Positions 50,952-59,421 of a stretch of 64,000 nucleotides of DNA are shown here, one piece after another; position 1 is the first letter of the stretch; every line of letters starts with the position of its first letter. Source of the stretch: UBA6244 sp965140775. GTDB taxonomy: Bacteria; Bacteroidota; Bacteroidia; Bacteroidales; F082. The DNA is taken from assembly GCA_965140775.1 (NCBI GenBank), contig OZ223471.1, positions 4,340,001 through 4,404,000 of the forward strand, read 5' to 3'. A model generated the notes under the pieces. The model worked only from the letters and a program-made list of their open reading frames with translations. It made no database searches and was not told where the DNA came from. Made by a program: the position numbers and the translations under genes.

Positions 50952-52232
50952 TTATTGATATTGTTTCTTATAAAACCAAATTTCCTGAATGGAAACTCCA
51001 AGCGTAAAGTTGATGAAGTTTTCCTGTATCAGCTGATTTTTAGTAGTTCCGCGACGTCCAATTTCCATGCTCAGATCAATTCCGGTTTTCGACTTCTTCA
51101 TCGGGAAACCAACCCCAAAACTTATGCCAAACTCGTTGATAGGGGTATTTTCGATACTGAGGTAAGAATGGTTGTAACGTGCGCCAACCCGGTAAGTCAT
51201 TCGTTTAAAGAGACTTGATATACTGGTATGTTTGGGGATAATTTGTGTTCCCACGGCCACACGCCACGAGTCGGTTAGGCTATCAGGAACTCCGAAAGCC
51301 TCATATTTGTTCCAGTTTTGCCATTCAAAATCGGCTCCGATAAGCCAACGATCGGCTTTTTGGTAGGTAAACCCAATGCCAAGTTTTTGAGGGAGCACCA
51401 CTTTTCCTTTTTCTTCGGGATTATACACCACAGTATCAATCACATATTCCACCAAATCGTCGTAGCCTCCGAGTAATGTAGTGGAGAGGTATTCGCGTTT
51501 AACGTTCAGGTTGAATTGATTGGCATAGGTAAGTCCGAAGGTGATTTTTCGATCTTTATCCAAATGCAGATCGTATTGTACTCCGTAATCGAAAATGAAA
51601 TCGCTGGCCTTGATCAGGCTTTGCACCTTCGTGCCAAAAATATAGGCCGAATCGGGAAAGTATATCATGCTCGATCGATCGGACTGACCAAAAATATAGG
51701 TGGCATTAATTCCCAAACGGAGGTTGTCATTAATTTTGAAGCCATGACCCCAGAAGATCTGGTTGAGGCCCCCATCGCCGGTAAAGCTATGAACCACATC
51801 ACTGAAATTTTCCACCTCAACCGTGGTTTGAATATTATAACCTACTTTGCTATAAGGTGTTATGCCCAAAGCCATGCGGTACCAAGAGGTAATTGGAAAA
51901 CCCATCATGAGGTAGTTGAGGGTAAGGTCGGAGCCACTTTCGCTGGCGGTGGTGGTTTTATAGGTAGTTGAATTACCATAAATCCCAGCTTCAAACATAA
52001 ATGCGGAGGAGTCCTGTGCCATGTACGATGCAGGGTTGGCCGGATTGATGGTGGTGGGATCGGTAAACCCGATGGAAATTCCACCCATACCCGCCACGGT
52101 AGAGTTCACATTACTGGTGTGAATTTCGCCAAGTCCAAACCTGGAATAGGGCGAATTGATGCCTGTTTGTCCCCACAAAACGATGCCGGAAAACACCAAT
52201 AAAAAGGAAATGGATATTTTAGCTACTCTCAT
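50952..52232 (-). CDS. Outer membrane protein, FadL-like barrel
   Basis: This 426-residue protein has a signal peptide (ISFLLVFSGIVLWGQ) and the N-terminal hallmark INSPYSRFGLGEI, then GMGGISIGFTDPTTINPANP, a motif seen in FadL-like barrels. Alternating strands fill the rest. It overlaps the end of coaX by 14 nt and precedes the TPR gene by 23 nt. The substrate is not known. Confidence 0.83.
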   Translation of the reverse strand: MRVAKISISFLLVFSGIVLWGQTGINSPYSRFGLGEIHTSNVNSTVAGMGGISIGFTDPTTINPANPASYMAQDSSAFMFEAGIYGNSTTYKTTTASESGSDLTLNYLMMGFPITSWYRMALGITPYSKVGYNIQTTVEVENFSDVVHSFTGDGGLNQIFWGHGFKINDNLRLGINATYIFGQSDRSSMIYFPDSAYIFGTKVQSLIKASDFIFDYGVQYDLHLDKDRKITFGLTYANQFNLNVKREYLSTTLLGGYDDLVEYVIDTVVYNPEEKGKVVLPQKLGIGFTYQKADRWLIGADFEWQNWNKYEAFGVPDSLTDSWRVAVGTQIIPKHTSISSLFKRMTYRVGARYNHSYLSIENTPINEFGISFGVGFPMKKSKTGIDLSMEIGRRGTTKNQLIQENFINFTLGVSIQEIWFYKKQYQ

Positions 52233-52953
52233 TAAAATCGAGGATTTTTTTTAACCCCTGCACTACAATATTCGGGGTTGCAAAGATGTTACTTTTTATG
52301 TATTTTTCAAAATATTTATAATCACCGCCACTTATAACCGTTGTCAATCCATCAAACTGCGATTGATATTGTTTAATCAACCCTTCCATTTCGGCCAACA
52401 CCCCGTTTTTTACGCCACTGTCCATACATTGAGCAGTGGAGTTCCCGATGAGGCTGGCCTGAACTTCGGGTTGATATTCCAATAACGGCAAACCTCCGGT
52501 AAAAGTATGCATGGCTTTGTATCTCATTTGAATACCGGGACTGATGCCGCCACCCAAATAGCGGTTGTCGGCAGTAATCAGGTCGTAGGTAATACAGGTA
52601 CCGGCATCAATCACCAACACAGGCACGTCGGGGAACAAAGAACGGGCACCGGCTACGGCGGCAATGCGATCTTTACCAAGGGTGTGCGGTGTAGCATATT
52701 CCACCACGAAAGGCAGTGGAGTATCGTGTGTAAGTTGCAGGTAGTGACCTTTCTGTTGCAAATACTCATCCACTTGTGGTGGATAGGGCGTTACGCTGGA
52801 CAGGATGATGGAACCAATGGCCGGGTATTCATCAAAAATCGGTTTTAGGTTGTCCACGGTCAACTTTTCCACCACATGCACACGAGGTACATGGGGTTGC
52901 GCAAACACGGCGAGCTTTACCTGAGAATTTCCAACATCGATTATCAACTGCAT
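52219..52953 (-). CDS. coaX: Type III pantothenate kinase
   Basis: This 244-residue ASKHA-fold enzyme phosphorylates pantothenate in the first step of CoA synthesis. The phosphate-binding motif is LIIDVGNSQVKLAVF at 3-17, the second is VLVIDAGTCITYDLI near 110-124, and the pantothenate site is GGGISPGIQMRYKAMH. It overlaps the downstream outer membrane protein gene by 14 nt. A -7 box lies at 52974-52981. Type III enzymes need a monovalent cation and are not feedback-inhibited by CoA. Confidence 0.95.
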   Translation of the reverse strand: MQLIIDVGNSQVKLAVFAQPHVPRVHVVEKLTVDNLKPIFDEYPAIGSIILSSVTPYPPQVDEYLQQKGHYLQLTHDTPLPFVVEYATPHTLGKDRIAAVAGARSLFPDVPVLVIDAGTCITYDLITADNRYLGGGISPGIQMRYKAMHTFTGGLPLLEYQPEVQASLIGNSTAQCMDSGVKNGVLAEMEGLIKQYQSQFDGLTTVISGGDYKYFEKYIKSNIFATPNIVVQGLKKILDFNESS

Positions 52954-52973
52954 GTGTTATGGATTGAAACACA

Positions 52974-52981
52974 CAAAAATA
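52974..52981 (-). promoter_or_regulatory. Putative -7 box for the coaX operon
   Basis: The minus strand reads TATTTTTG (TAnnTTTG), 20 nt upstream of the coaX start codon. Confidence 0.42.
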
Positions 52982-53021
52982 CACTACTGAAGCATGAAGG
53001 AATGTTTTTTTTATGATTTTT

Positions 53022-53051
53022 TTTGAGAAATGAAAAAAATATGTACTTTTG
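53022..53051 (+). promoter_or_regulatory. Promoter of tRNA-Phe
   Basis: TTTG at 53022-53025 and TACTTTTG at 53044-53051 are separated by 18 bp, a good fit to the Bacteroidota -33/-7 consensus, 15 nt upstream of the mature tRNA 5' end. Confidence 0.65.
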
Positions 53052-53066
53052 CCGTCCCAATGAGCT

Positions 53067-53139
53067 GGTACCATAGCTCAGTAGGTAGAGCAATGGACTG
53101 AAAATCCATGTGTCCCTGGTTCGATCCCGGGTGGTACCA
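53067..53139 (+). tRNA. tRNA-Phe (anticodon GAA)
   Basis: The 73-nt sequence folds into a full cloverleaf: acceptor GGTACCA/TGGTACC, D stem GCTC/GAGC, anticodon stem ATGGA/TCCAT with loop CTGAAAA giving anticodon GAA, five-base variable loop, and T stem CCTGG/CCGGG with loop TTCGATC. The discriminator base is A and CCA is not encoded. It reads Phe codons UUU and UUC. A strong promoter and terminator flank it. Confidence 0.97.
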
Positions 53140-53151
53140 CTTTCAAAAATC

Positions 53152-53195
53152 AAAAACCCTTGAAAAGCGATGCTTTTCAGGGGTTTTTTGTTTTT
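53152..53195 (+). terminator. Terminator of tRNA-Phe
   Basis: AACCCTTGAAAAGC (53155-53168) pairs with GCTTTTCAGGGGTT (53172-53185) with one G-T wobble and a 3-nt loop, followed by a T-rich tail. A-run before and T-run after make it nearly symmetrical. Confidence 0.88.
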
Positions 53196-53248
53196 AGTTG
53201 ATCAGCGTTCCTGTAGCCCCCGCTGCCGCGCGAATCCTTTCGCGTGGT

Positions 53249-53794
53249 TTAAACATCCACCACAATAACATCAACTAATAATCCTTTTCCTCCACTATAA
53301 TCCTTTGCACTGCTATAAACATAATCTTTAGCTCTGAAAACCAGGCCATCTTCTACAGGATTATTGTGAAGATAATTAATTTTCTATGAAATTACTTTGT
53401 TGCTCCATAGTTCAATTGGTTTATTATCATGCCTCCAAAACTGATAATTCCTGACATTTGAACTTTGGCCGGCTGCTTTTTTTGAAGTGTTCAAGCATCC
53501 ATTCTTTTCTGCTTTCCTTTTGATTTTCAATAATGGACGGTATGATTTTTCTACTTGTAAACCCACTAAAATCACCTAAAATATTCTCAGGCTTATTCTC
53601 ACCGACTCGCCTGAATACCGGGTGCACATGGTTTGACATGATGCATCATGCAAACACTTCCACACCTTTGTATTGCAGGCAAAAGCTAAATGCCTCCAAT
53701 AGAATATCCTTATACTCATTTCTCGAAAAACATCAATCCAATCCACTACTGCAAAACTTACCAAGTATGTTCCTTCTGCATTTTGGTATTGCAT
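53249..53794 (-). pseudogene. Decayed RAYT (REP-associated tyrosine, Y1/IS200-like) transposase
   Basis: Read on the minus strand from ATG 53792-53794, three frames together give a typical RAYT: QNAEGTYLVSFAVVDWIDVF, then a shift to the frame holding CIMSNHVHPVF with the metal-binding HVH motif and NILGDFSGFTSRKI, then a shift to QFWRHDNKPIELWSNKVIS. An in-frame TAG at the normal Gln position precedes KINYLHNNPVEDGLVFRAKD and the end GGKGLLVDVIVVDV. At least two frameshifts and one stop make it non-functional. Palindromes beside its start codon recur in the adjoining array. Confidence 0.8.
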
Positions 53795-53822
53795 CCTCGT
53801 TACCGCGCAGCTCAAACGAGGA
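53794..53822. repeat. REP-like hairpin 1
   Basis: TCCTCGTT (53794-53801) and AACGAGGA (53815-53822) are perfect 8-bp arms with a 13-nt loop. The left arm overlaps the RAYT start codon. Confidence 0.7.
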
Positions 53823-53980
53823 CGAGTGGTGGGTTCAAAAAGAAATAAAATTGAATATCGAATATCGATTAACAGCCTGTCCGCCAACGGCGTGAAATGA
53901 TGATTTTAGAAGTAGGATTCCACTTCGACATTCGTTAATCGGTGTTCGGTGTTCGGCGTTCAAAAAGAAATAAAATTGAA

Positions 53981-54070
53981 TATCCCTACACTCATTTCCC
54001 GAAAAAACATCATTCCAATTCCACTAGCAAAACTTACCAAGTATGCTCCTTCAGCATTTTGGTTTTGCAT
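53981..54070 (-). pseudogene. RAYT 5' fragment, array copy 2
   Basis: ATG at 54068-54070 begins MQNQNAEGAYLVSFA, the same N-terminus as the full RAYT remnant, but the frame is shifted after about 15 codons by a small change and is cut off at the array junction. It has no function as a protein. Confidence 0.7.
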
Positions 54071-54071
54071 A

Positions 54072-54096
54072 CTCGTTACCGCTGCGCTCAAACGAG
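54072..54096. repeat. REP-like hairpin 2
   Basis: CTCGTT (54072-54077) and AACGAG (54091-54096) form 6-bp arms around ACCGCTGCGCTCA; the outer pair present in hairpins 1 and 3 is lost by one substitution. Confidence 0.65.
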
Positions 54097-54256
54097 GACG
54101 AGTGGTGGGTTCAAAAAGAAATAAAATTGAATATCGAATATCGATTAACAGCCTGTCCGCCAACGGCGTGAAATGATGATTTTAGAAGTAGGATTCCACT
54201 TCGACATTCGTTAATCGGTGTTCGGTGTTCGGCGTTCAAAAAGAAATAAAATTGAA

Positions 54257-54347
54257 TATCCCTACACTCATTTCCCGAAAAAACATCATTCCAATCCACT
54301 ACTGCAAAACTTACCAAGTATGCTCCTTCAGCATTTTGGTTTTGCAT
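54257..54347 (-). pseudogene. RAYT 5' fragment, array copy 3 (frame kept)
   Basis: From ATG 54345-54347 the frame MQNQNAEGAYLVSFAVVDWN and DVFSGNECRDI stays open through all RAYT-homologous codons, better preserved than the longer remnant, and then runs into junction sequence. It is the best record here of the ancestral 5' end. Confidence 0.7.
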
Positions 54348-54375
54348 CCTCGTTACCGCTGCGCTCAAACGAGGA
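54347..54375. repeat. REP-like hairpin 3 at the 3' end of a T9SS cargo gene
   Basis: TCCTCGTT (54347-54354) and AACGAGGA (54368-54375) are perfect 8-bp arms with loop ACCGCTGCGCTCA. It begins 5 nt beyond the stop codon of the minus-strand gene at 54381 and could protect or end that transcript. Confidence 0.75.
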
Positions 54376-54380
54376 CGAGA

Positions 54381-55451
54381 CTACTTCACAACAATCTTTT
54401 CACTCGTTACCATATTTCCCTGTTGGTCGTAAACCGATACAATCAGCATACCATCAGCGGCAAAATTCAGGTCGAACTGGTTTGTGCCGGATGTCAGATT
54501 ATCTGATTTGAGAAGGGTGCCGTTTAGTGAACGGAATTCCACAACCCAGCCATTTGTATTGGAACGGTTGTCAATTTTTAGCAAGCCGGAGGTTGGATTA
54601 GGGTAAAAGTACAAAGGGGTATGTTGGTCCTCCTTGTTGTTTTGTGTGCCCGAAAAGTTTTCGCAATCCACCATGGTGCTATTAAAGCTCCCATCGTTGT
54701 TGATGGTTACCTTCCAACATTGTCCGTTTTCCGATTTCATAATAAATCCGTCAGCAGGATTTTCAAAAAGAATATTTCCGTCAATGTGCAGTTTTGCTTT
54801 GGGCCGTTCTACGCCCAGTCCCACATTTCCTGCCCCGAAAACATAATCTTTTTCGGATAAAAATGTGATTCCCATGTTGGTATCGGCCTTCATACCATGG
54901 AAAAAATTACCCAGGTAAATTCCGGCCACATCGCCCCCGAGCCAGTTGTAAGGCTGCACGTATATGGCGGCATCCTCGCCCTCGTCGGCACGGAGGTGGA
55001 GCTTGGCGAGGGGTAGTCCGGTATTGCCGATACCTACTTGGCCTGTTGTGCCCTCTCCATTGGAACAACCGACAAAAAATGTTGGAATATTACTTCTAAA
55101 TCCGACCATTAATGTACTTCCAAAAGGATTAACCAGAGGCTTAAGATCTTCTCCAACTCCAATTACCATTGATGCTACTCCTGTGGCAGCTAAATTACTT
55201 CCAATTGCCACGGCATGTCCTTCAGTCAAATTGTTGTATGACCCGAGGGCAACAGCGTAAACTGCATCGTTGGCTATATGATTTGAAAGACCAAACGCTG
55301 AAGAATAAGCCCCAAGAGCAGTGTTATTAAACCCCATAGCATTGGCATAAGCACCTGTATTACTTCCCTCGCAAGAAAAACATTGAGCGAAGTTCCAATT
55401 TGATATAGTTATTAATACTATTGTAAGTACCAACTTTGTTTTAGTGTTCAT
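54381..55451 (-). CDS. YadA-head-like repeat protein with T9SS sorting domain
   Basis: This 356-residue protein has a signal peptide (cleaved near ISNWNFAQ) and then consecutive head repeats of the YadA type: GAYANAMGFNNTALGAYSSA, FGLSNHIANDAVYAVALGSY, HAVAIGSNLAATGVASMVIG. These form a left-handed trimeric beta-roll in adhesins. A linker with LGVERPKAKLHIDGNI follows, and the C-terminus (LYFYPNPTSGLLKIDN onward) is a T9SS sorting domain rather than the usual YadA translocator barrel. Surface adhesin-like role is inferred. Confidence 0.82.
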   Translation of the reverse strand: MNTKTKLVLTIVLITISNWNFAQCFSCEGSNTGAYANAMGFNNTALGAYSSAFGLSNHIANDAVYAVALGSYNNLTEGHAVAIGSNLAATGVASMVIGVGEDLKPLVNPFGSTLMVGFRSNIPTFFVGCSNGEGTTGQVGIGNTGLPLAKLHLRADEGEDAAIYVQPYNWLGGDVAGIYLGNFFHGMKADTNMGITFLSEKDYVFGAGNVGLGVERPKAKLHIDGNILFENPADGFIMKSENGQCWKVTINNDGSFNSTMVDCENFSGTQNNKEDQHTPLYFYPNPTSGLLKIDNRSNTNGWVVEFRSLNGTLLKSDNLTSGTNQFDLNFAADGMLIVSVYDQQGNMVTSEKIVVK

Positions 55452-55470
55452 ATACTTATTGTTTAAATTT

Positions 55471-57000
55471 TTAATTTTTTATCCATATTCCTCTGTCACA
55501 AACCTGCCCCGTTTTTGTTATAGTCCATGTGTATGTTCCTGCTTGAAATGAACGGGTGTTCGCTGTAGTAATTAATTCGTCTATTGGTTCCTCCAACAAC
55601 AATCTATTGCTTATGTCGAATAACCTGAAAACAGCATGTTTAACGGTGGTTCGTATATTCAGCTCACTTGTTCCGGGGTTTGGATACACCAGGGCACGGT
55701 GTATGTCTTTCTCCAGAAGCTTGGGGGTATCTACCCACAATCCGGCATCTGTTTTTATTATAAAAGGGTCTTCTTCACCGTATTGATTAACCAAATAATC
55801 GTATTGAGACCCCCCAACTGCAATGCCCCCGTCCCCGGTGGCAGCTACATAGTATGGGGCATATTCGGCATCGCGTCCTATGTAGCGCTCGTGCATCAGG
55901 TTGAGTTCCGAATCCAATTTTGCCAGATAGATTAAATCATAATAGCCGGTATAAAACCCCAAGGCATTGTCAAATGAAGCAGCCACACATATTTCTCCTT
56001 GCTCGTTGATGTCGATGCAGTCCTCCCATGCAGCATAAGTAATGGTATCCGGTGCCGTAAGTAATATCTGATTAGTTATTTGGTAAGAGGTATCATAACG
56101 CGCCACTCCCAAGTACCTATTTATACTATTATTGGAACTATTAAAGCTCCTATATGAACCTGCCACAAGAAGCTCACCATTAGGAATTATCATAGCATTA
56201 AATGGTTCATCGAAGCCTGCGCCATTTTCATTGTAGCAAATACTTCCAATAATGTTATAATTGACCGTATCAAGAATATAAGCACCCGTTCCGCTTTGAC
56301 AGTTATTTAGTTGTTGTCCGGCTACAAGATGTAACAATATGGACGAGCCTTGCATATCGTAAGTTAACGACATGATTATACCAAGTTGTGAATCATCAAA
56401 AAGCTTTGATTTAACTACTTCACCCTCAGGGCTTATCTCAATCAATTGGAGGTGTATTACCGCTGGGTTGACCTCAATAGTTCTCCCCAGCAGAAAATTT
56501 CCGGAAATAAGTGGTAACATATTCACCCCTGAAAAACTCGATGTTTGGCTTATTTCTTCTGGTATTGGATAGTACGCTTCCCAAATTTTATTCTTTGCAG
56601 CATCAAGCTTCATCATCCAGTTAAATTTACTAACTATTTTCAACGTATCAATATTGGTATAATGTGTTCCGTTTCCCAAAAACAAATATTCTCCATTTTC
56701 AGGGAAACAATAGATTGTACTTACAAAGAGAGCCGTGTCTGAACGAGACAATTCGATATCCCATCGAAGGGTATCATAGGGTGAACTGTTGCTAAAGGAG
56801 TATATTTCGCTCTCGATTACTTTCAGGGTTTGAAAAGGATAGGTAGATTTACTGCCCACAAATTCATCATCTGAGTTGGCCACTAATGCAGTAAAAAGAC
56901 CACTTTTCGGCCCATCGAATACAATTTTGTAGCTTCCCTGAGCATGCAGGGAAGCAACAAAAAGAAAAAGTATCGCAAAAATTAAGCTGTTGCGTATCAT
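55471..57000 (-). CDS. Secreted propeller-like protein with T9SS sorting domain
   Basis: The start is put at 57000, where MIRNSLIFAILFLFVASLHA is a clean signal peptide; an upstream ATG at 57099 would add 33 polar residues. The 509-residue product has repeated short strands typical of a beta-propeller or delta-60-type domain (GNFLLGRTIEVN, GELLVAGSYRSF, GEICVAASFDNA, GGIAVGGSQYDY) and a sorting domain starting ALVYPNPGTSELNIRT. It is 19 nt upstream of the YadA-like gene, so the two cargo genes are co-transcribed. Confidence 0.83.
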   Translation of the reverse strand: MIRNSLIFAILFLFVASLHAQGSYKIVFDGPKSGLFTALVANSDDEFVGSKSTYPFQTLKVIESEIYSFSNSSPYDTLRWDIELSRSDTALFVSTIYCFPENGEYLFLGNGTHYTNIDTLKIVSKFNWMMKLDAAKNKIWEAYYPIPEEISQTSSFSGVNMLPLISGNFLLGRTIEVNPAVIHLQLIEISPEGEVVKSKLFDDSQLGIIMSLTYDMQGSSILLHLVAGQQLNNCQSGTGAYILDTVNYNIIGSICYNENGAGFDEPFNAMIIPNGELLVAGSYRSFNSSNNSINRYLGVARYDTSYQITNQILLTAPDTITYAAWEDCIDINEQGEICVAASFDNALGFYTGYYDLIYLAKLDSELNLMHERYIGRDAEYAPYYVAATGDGGIAVGGSQYDYLVNQYGEEDPFIIKTDAGLWVDTPKLLEKDIHRALVYPNPGTSELNIRTTVKHAVFRLFDISNRLLLEEPIDELITTANTRSFQAGTYTWTITKTGQVCDRGIWIKN

Positions 57001-57600
57001 CGCCTTAATATTTTGCAATGTCTTCAATTGCGATGGAACATGCGAGTGGTTTTTCAATTGTTCATTTATAAAATTAATACTCATTCTTTTTATTGGCACG
57101 ATTTAGGTGCTACATTTTCATCAATAATCATGTTGGCGATAGGTCGTCATTTAACCGGGCTGAGCAAATCTGGGGGTTCGCTTGTTAATTGACTATTTTT
57201 CTCACCTCAAATTTAAATTGACTTTTTTGAATATTTCAAATTTATTTTGACAACAGGGATAATTTGGAAAGTGTCTAAATAGTCGTTGTTGAATATGTTT
57301 TTGATTTAGAAGAGTTTTTGAGAATCATTTTTTTGCTGCCAGGCACCTGCTACTTCATTTGTCCGGCCCCGGTATGGGTGTTACCCATTAAAATCAATTA
57401 CAAAATGTTGTCATTGGTAAAGGAGCCTGCGGAATGAAGCTATCCGGCGTTTTTGGGCAAAAGGGTGGAGTTGTCTTCACACGTGGACGATTGAAGCGGT
57501 GGGGGTTCAGGAATCATGGGTCAGCCACTTTTCAAATCGATAAATTTTTAAATCACTCAATCTCCGGTGTTCCAACAATCATTTGGCACAGGCACAAGAC
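57001..57600. other. 600-bp gene-free stretch containing the cargo-gene promoter
   Basis: No gene is supported; a 72-codon plus-strand frame at 57434-57652 runs into the antisense of the LPP20-like gene. The minus-strand promoter of the T9SS pair lies at 57208-57240. The remainder is AT-rich with no repeat or hairpin of note. Confidence 0.55.
57208..57240 (-). promoter_or_regulatory. Promoter of the YadA-like/propeller cargo operon
   Basis: On the minus strand TTTG (57237-57240) and TAAATTTG (57208-57215) are separated by 21 bp, a full -33/-7 match. The leader would be about 200 nt to the start at 57000. Confidence 0.6.
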
Positions 57601-59391
57601 TCATTCGCGATTCAACACCGCTTCCTTCAACAGCCCGGCGGCATTAACATAGGCTTTTTTCCCGGCTTTTACATAGTTGGCGCCACCGCCCTTTACCTGA
57701 TCCACATGGGTTTTGTAAATTTCCTTGTTATCCACCTGGTTCACAATGCTTAAATTGGCATCCACGTAAGTAAAAAATATGCCTTGATGACTGGTTCCGG
57801 TGGTGGCTGATGCGGCTATTTTAATTAAAAAATCTGCCTCAGCAGGATTGTCGGTAAACTGATATCCTTTGTCCACCAACGCTTGCTTGATGGTAGGCTC
57901 AATGGTGTTGATTTCCATGGGTGATCCCATCAACAACTCGGTGCTTTCGATACAATAAACCTGCTTTTGCACATGCACCAAAAAATGAGCAGGCAGAACA
58001 GTTAATTGCCTTTTAACCAGCGTATAGTAAGCCGTCAGCGTATCCATGGGGACATAAGCCGCCACATCTATCATGGCTTCTACCTCGAGCAAAGGGTTGT
58101 CATTATCCAGCTCGGGCAAATAGCCCGCAGCCACACCGCTTTCGTTGCTGAGCGCACGACACAATGGCCTTCCGGAAGCTTTATTGATGTACACCACCGG
58201 CACATTTACCGCGTTGGAGTGCGAAGTACTTCCTTCGTAACTTACCCCGACCTCCAAAGGAATATCACTTGTGGTGCCTGATTTTATTGTCGCTTCCGGG
58301 TTTAATGCCTTTAGTTTAAAATTGTTCAGTTTTTCTATTCTGCTCATTTCATCCGGGATGGGCGAAATATGTTGCGACTGCAACCACGACATGGGAATAC
58401 GTCCGGTGGATACCGCCACCACTTCGCCTTCGCGGTTGGCCTGTTGTTGAATTTTCACCTCCCCGTCCTGAATCCAATAATTTCCGGTAATAAACAGTTT
58501 CCCAATGGTTTTTCCGTTCAGTGTACTTACCTGATAGTTGCCGGCTTTTACCAAAGCTGCCTTGAGGGCATCGGTCCACCTGCTGCTGAATTGTCCGGCA
58601 AACCCGGTATTGGCATAGGTTGTTTGGGTCACCAAAACGGGTTGGCTCAACTGACCCAATTGCACAAACAATCCATAGGCCACAAAATAGGCTGCTTCCT
58701 CCATGTTCAACTTGCTTCCCTTTTGCAACTTGTTGATTTCCTCATTCAATTCAGCACGCATTTGGTTGATTTCGTCCAAATGAATTTCGGCCAGCATCTT
58801 TCGGTTGAGGGCCACCAACAGCATGTGTGCCTGATCGATTTCTGCCAACAGCGGTAGTCCTTCGTAGAAATTGGTGAGTGCCGATTCCATAAAGCCTTTA
58901 TTGAGGGCAGCACGACCCTCGGTGAGCTTCTGCTCGAGCTTCTTTTGATTGGCCGCCATCAGGTTTTTGTAATAAAAGGCCAGCTCTTTTTTGTTGACAT
59001 AACTGAAAGCATACACTTGCTTTTTCTTTTTGTCGTAGAAATGCTCGGTGCGCAATCCGTTGATTTTGGCATGGGAAAAGGACACACTTTTCGACAAGAA
59101 ATCTTCGTTGGAATGTCCATTAACATTTGATATGGCCAGACTGTTTTGGGTTTCTATTTCCACTTCAATACTTTGCACCACCTTGTCGCGTGCCATGGAT
59201 TCATAGGTATCCACCAGTTTGCCCGGATCTTCGTCGTTGGTATTGAATCCGGAAACAAATCCTGTTATCCAGGTGGATTCGGGATACAGGCTCATTCGTT
59301 TTTGATAGTCGATCCAGGAGGGTTGTTGTGCTTGTATCAATGAAGGAATCCCCAACAACACAATCAACAGGAATAACAATAGTTTTCTCAT
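57601..59391 (-). CDS. Multidomain LPP20-like secreted protein
   Basis: This 596-residue protein has a signal peptide (ending IPSLIQAQ), an LPP20-like domain (about 24-150; PSWIDYQKRMSLYPESTWIT and YAFSYVNKKELAFYYK), a helical segment (150-235), a domain like the middle part of FlgT/TolB-N (about 245-345; DALKAALVKAGNYQVSTL), an Ig/transthyretin-like part (about 350-450) and a C-terminal lipoprotein-type alpha/beta domain (ADFLIKIAASATTGTS). It starts 31 nt after a CsgG-family gene. Domain boundaries are estimates. The architecture resembles FlgT-type assembly proteins although no flagellar genes are present. Confidence 0.72.
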   Translation of the reverse strand: MRKLLLFLLIVLLGIPSLIQAQQPSWIDYQKRMSLYPESTWITGFVSGFNTNDEDPGKLVDTYESMARDKVVQSIEVEIETQNSLAISNVNGHSNEDFLSKSVSFSHAKINGLRTEHFYDKKKKQVYAFSYVNKKELAFYYKNLMAANQKKLEQKLTEGRAALNKGFMESALTNFYEGLPLLAEIDQAHMLLVALNRKMLAEIHLDEINQMRAELNEEINKLQKGSKLNMEEAAYFVAYGLFVQLGQLSQPVLVTQTTYANTGFAGQFSSRWTDALKAALVKAGNYQVSTLNGKTIGKLFITGNYWIQDGEVKIQQQANREGEVVAVSTGRIPMSWLQSQHISPIPDEMSRIEKLNNFKLKALNPEATIKSGTTSDIPLEVGVSYEGSTSHSNAVNVPVVYINKASGRPLCRALSNESGVAAGYLPELDNDNPLLEVEAMIDVAAYVPMDTLTAYYTLVKRQLTVLPAHFLVHVQKQVYCIESTELLMGSPMEINTIEPTIKQALVDKGYQFTDNPAEADFLIKIAASATTGTSHQGIFFTYVDANLSIVNQVDNKEIYKTHVDQVKGGGANYVKAGKKAYVNAAGLLKEAVLNRE

Positions 59392-59421
59392 CTAACGAAA
59401 TTTTTTTGGTAGAAAATAGGG

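Larger units (their letters stand above)
53705..54375. repeat. 276/277-bp tandem array of RAYT 5' end plus palindromes
   Basis: The word CTCAAACGAG recurs at 53811, 54087 and 54364, giving periods of 276 and 277 bp. Each unit holds a REP-like hairpin, two copies of a 27-bp word beginning GTTCAAAAAGAAATAAAATT (starts 53833, 53958, 54109, 54234, spaced 125, 151, 125) and, on the minus strand, the first 31 or so codons of the RAYT gene. The RAYT homology breaks at GAATATCC, a word shared between the gene interior and the end of the 27-bp repeat, so microhomology probably made the junction. Confidence 0.85.

Noticed and set aside
53811..54375. Possible CRISPR array
   Set aside because: Units are 276-277 bp with near-identical content, so there are no variable spacers; no cas genes.
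57434..57652. 72-codon plus-strand ORF
   Set aside because: Overlaps the 3' end of the LPP20-like gene antisense and has no recognisable features.
57601..59391. Flagellar FlgT
   Set aside because: Domain order is reminiscent, but there are no flagellar genes in the window and similarity is only at fold level.
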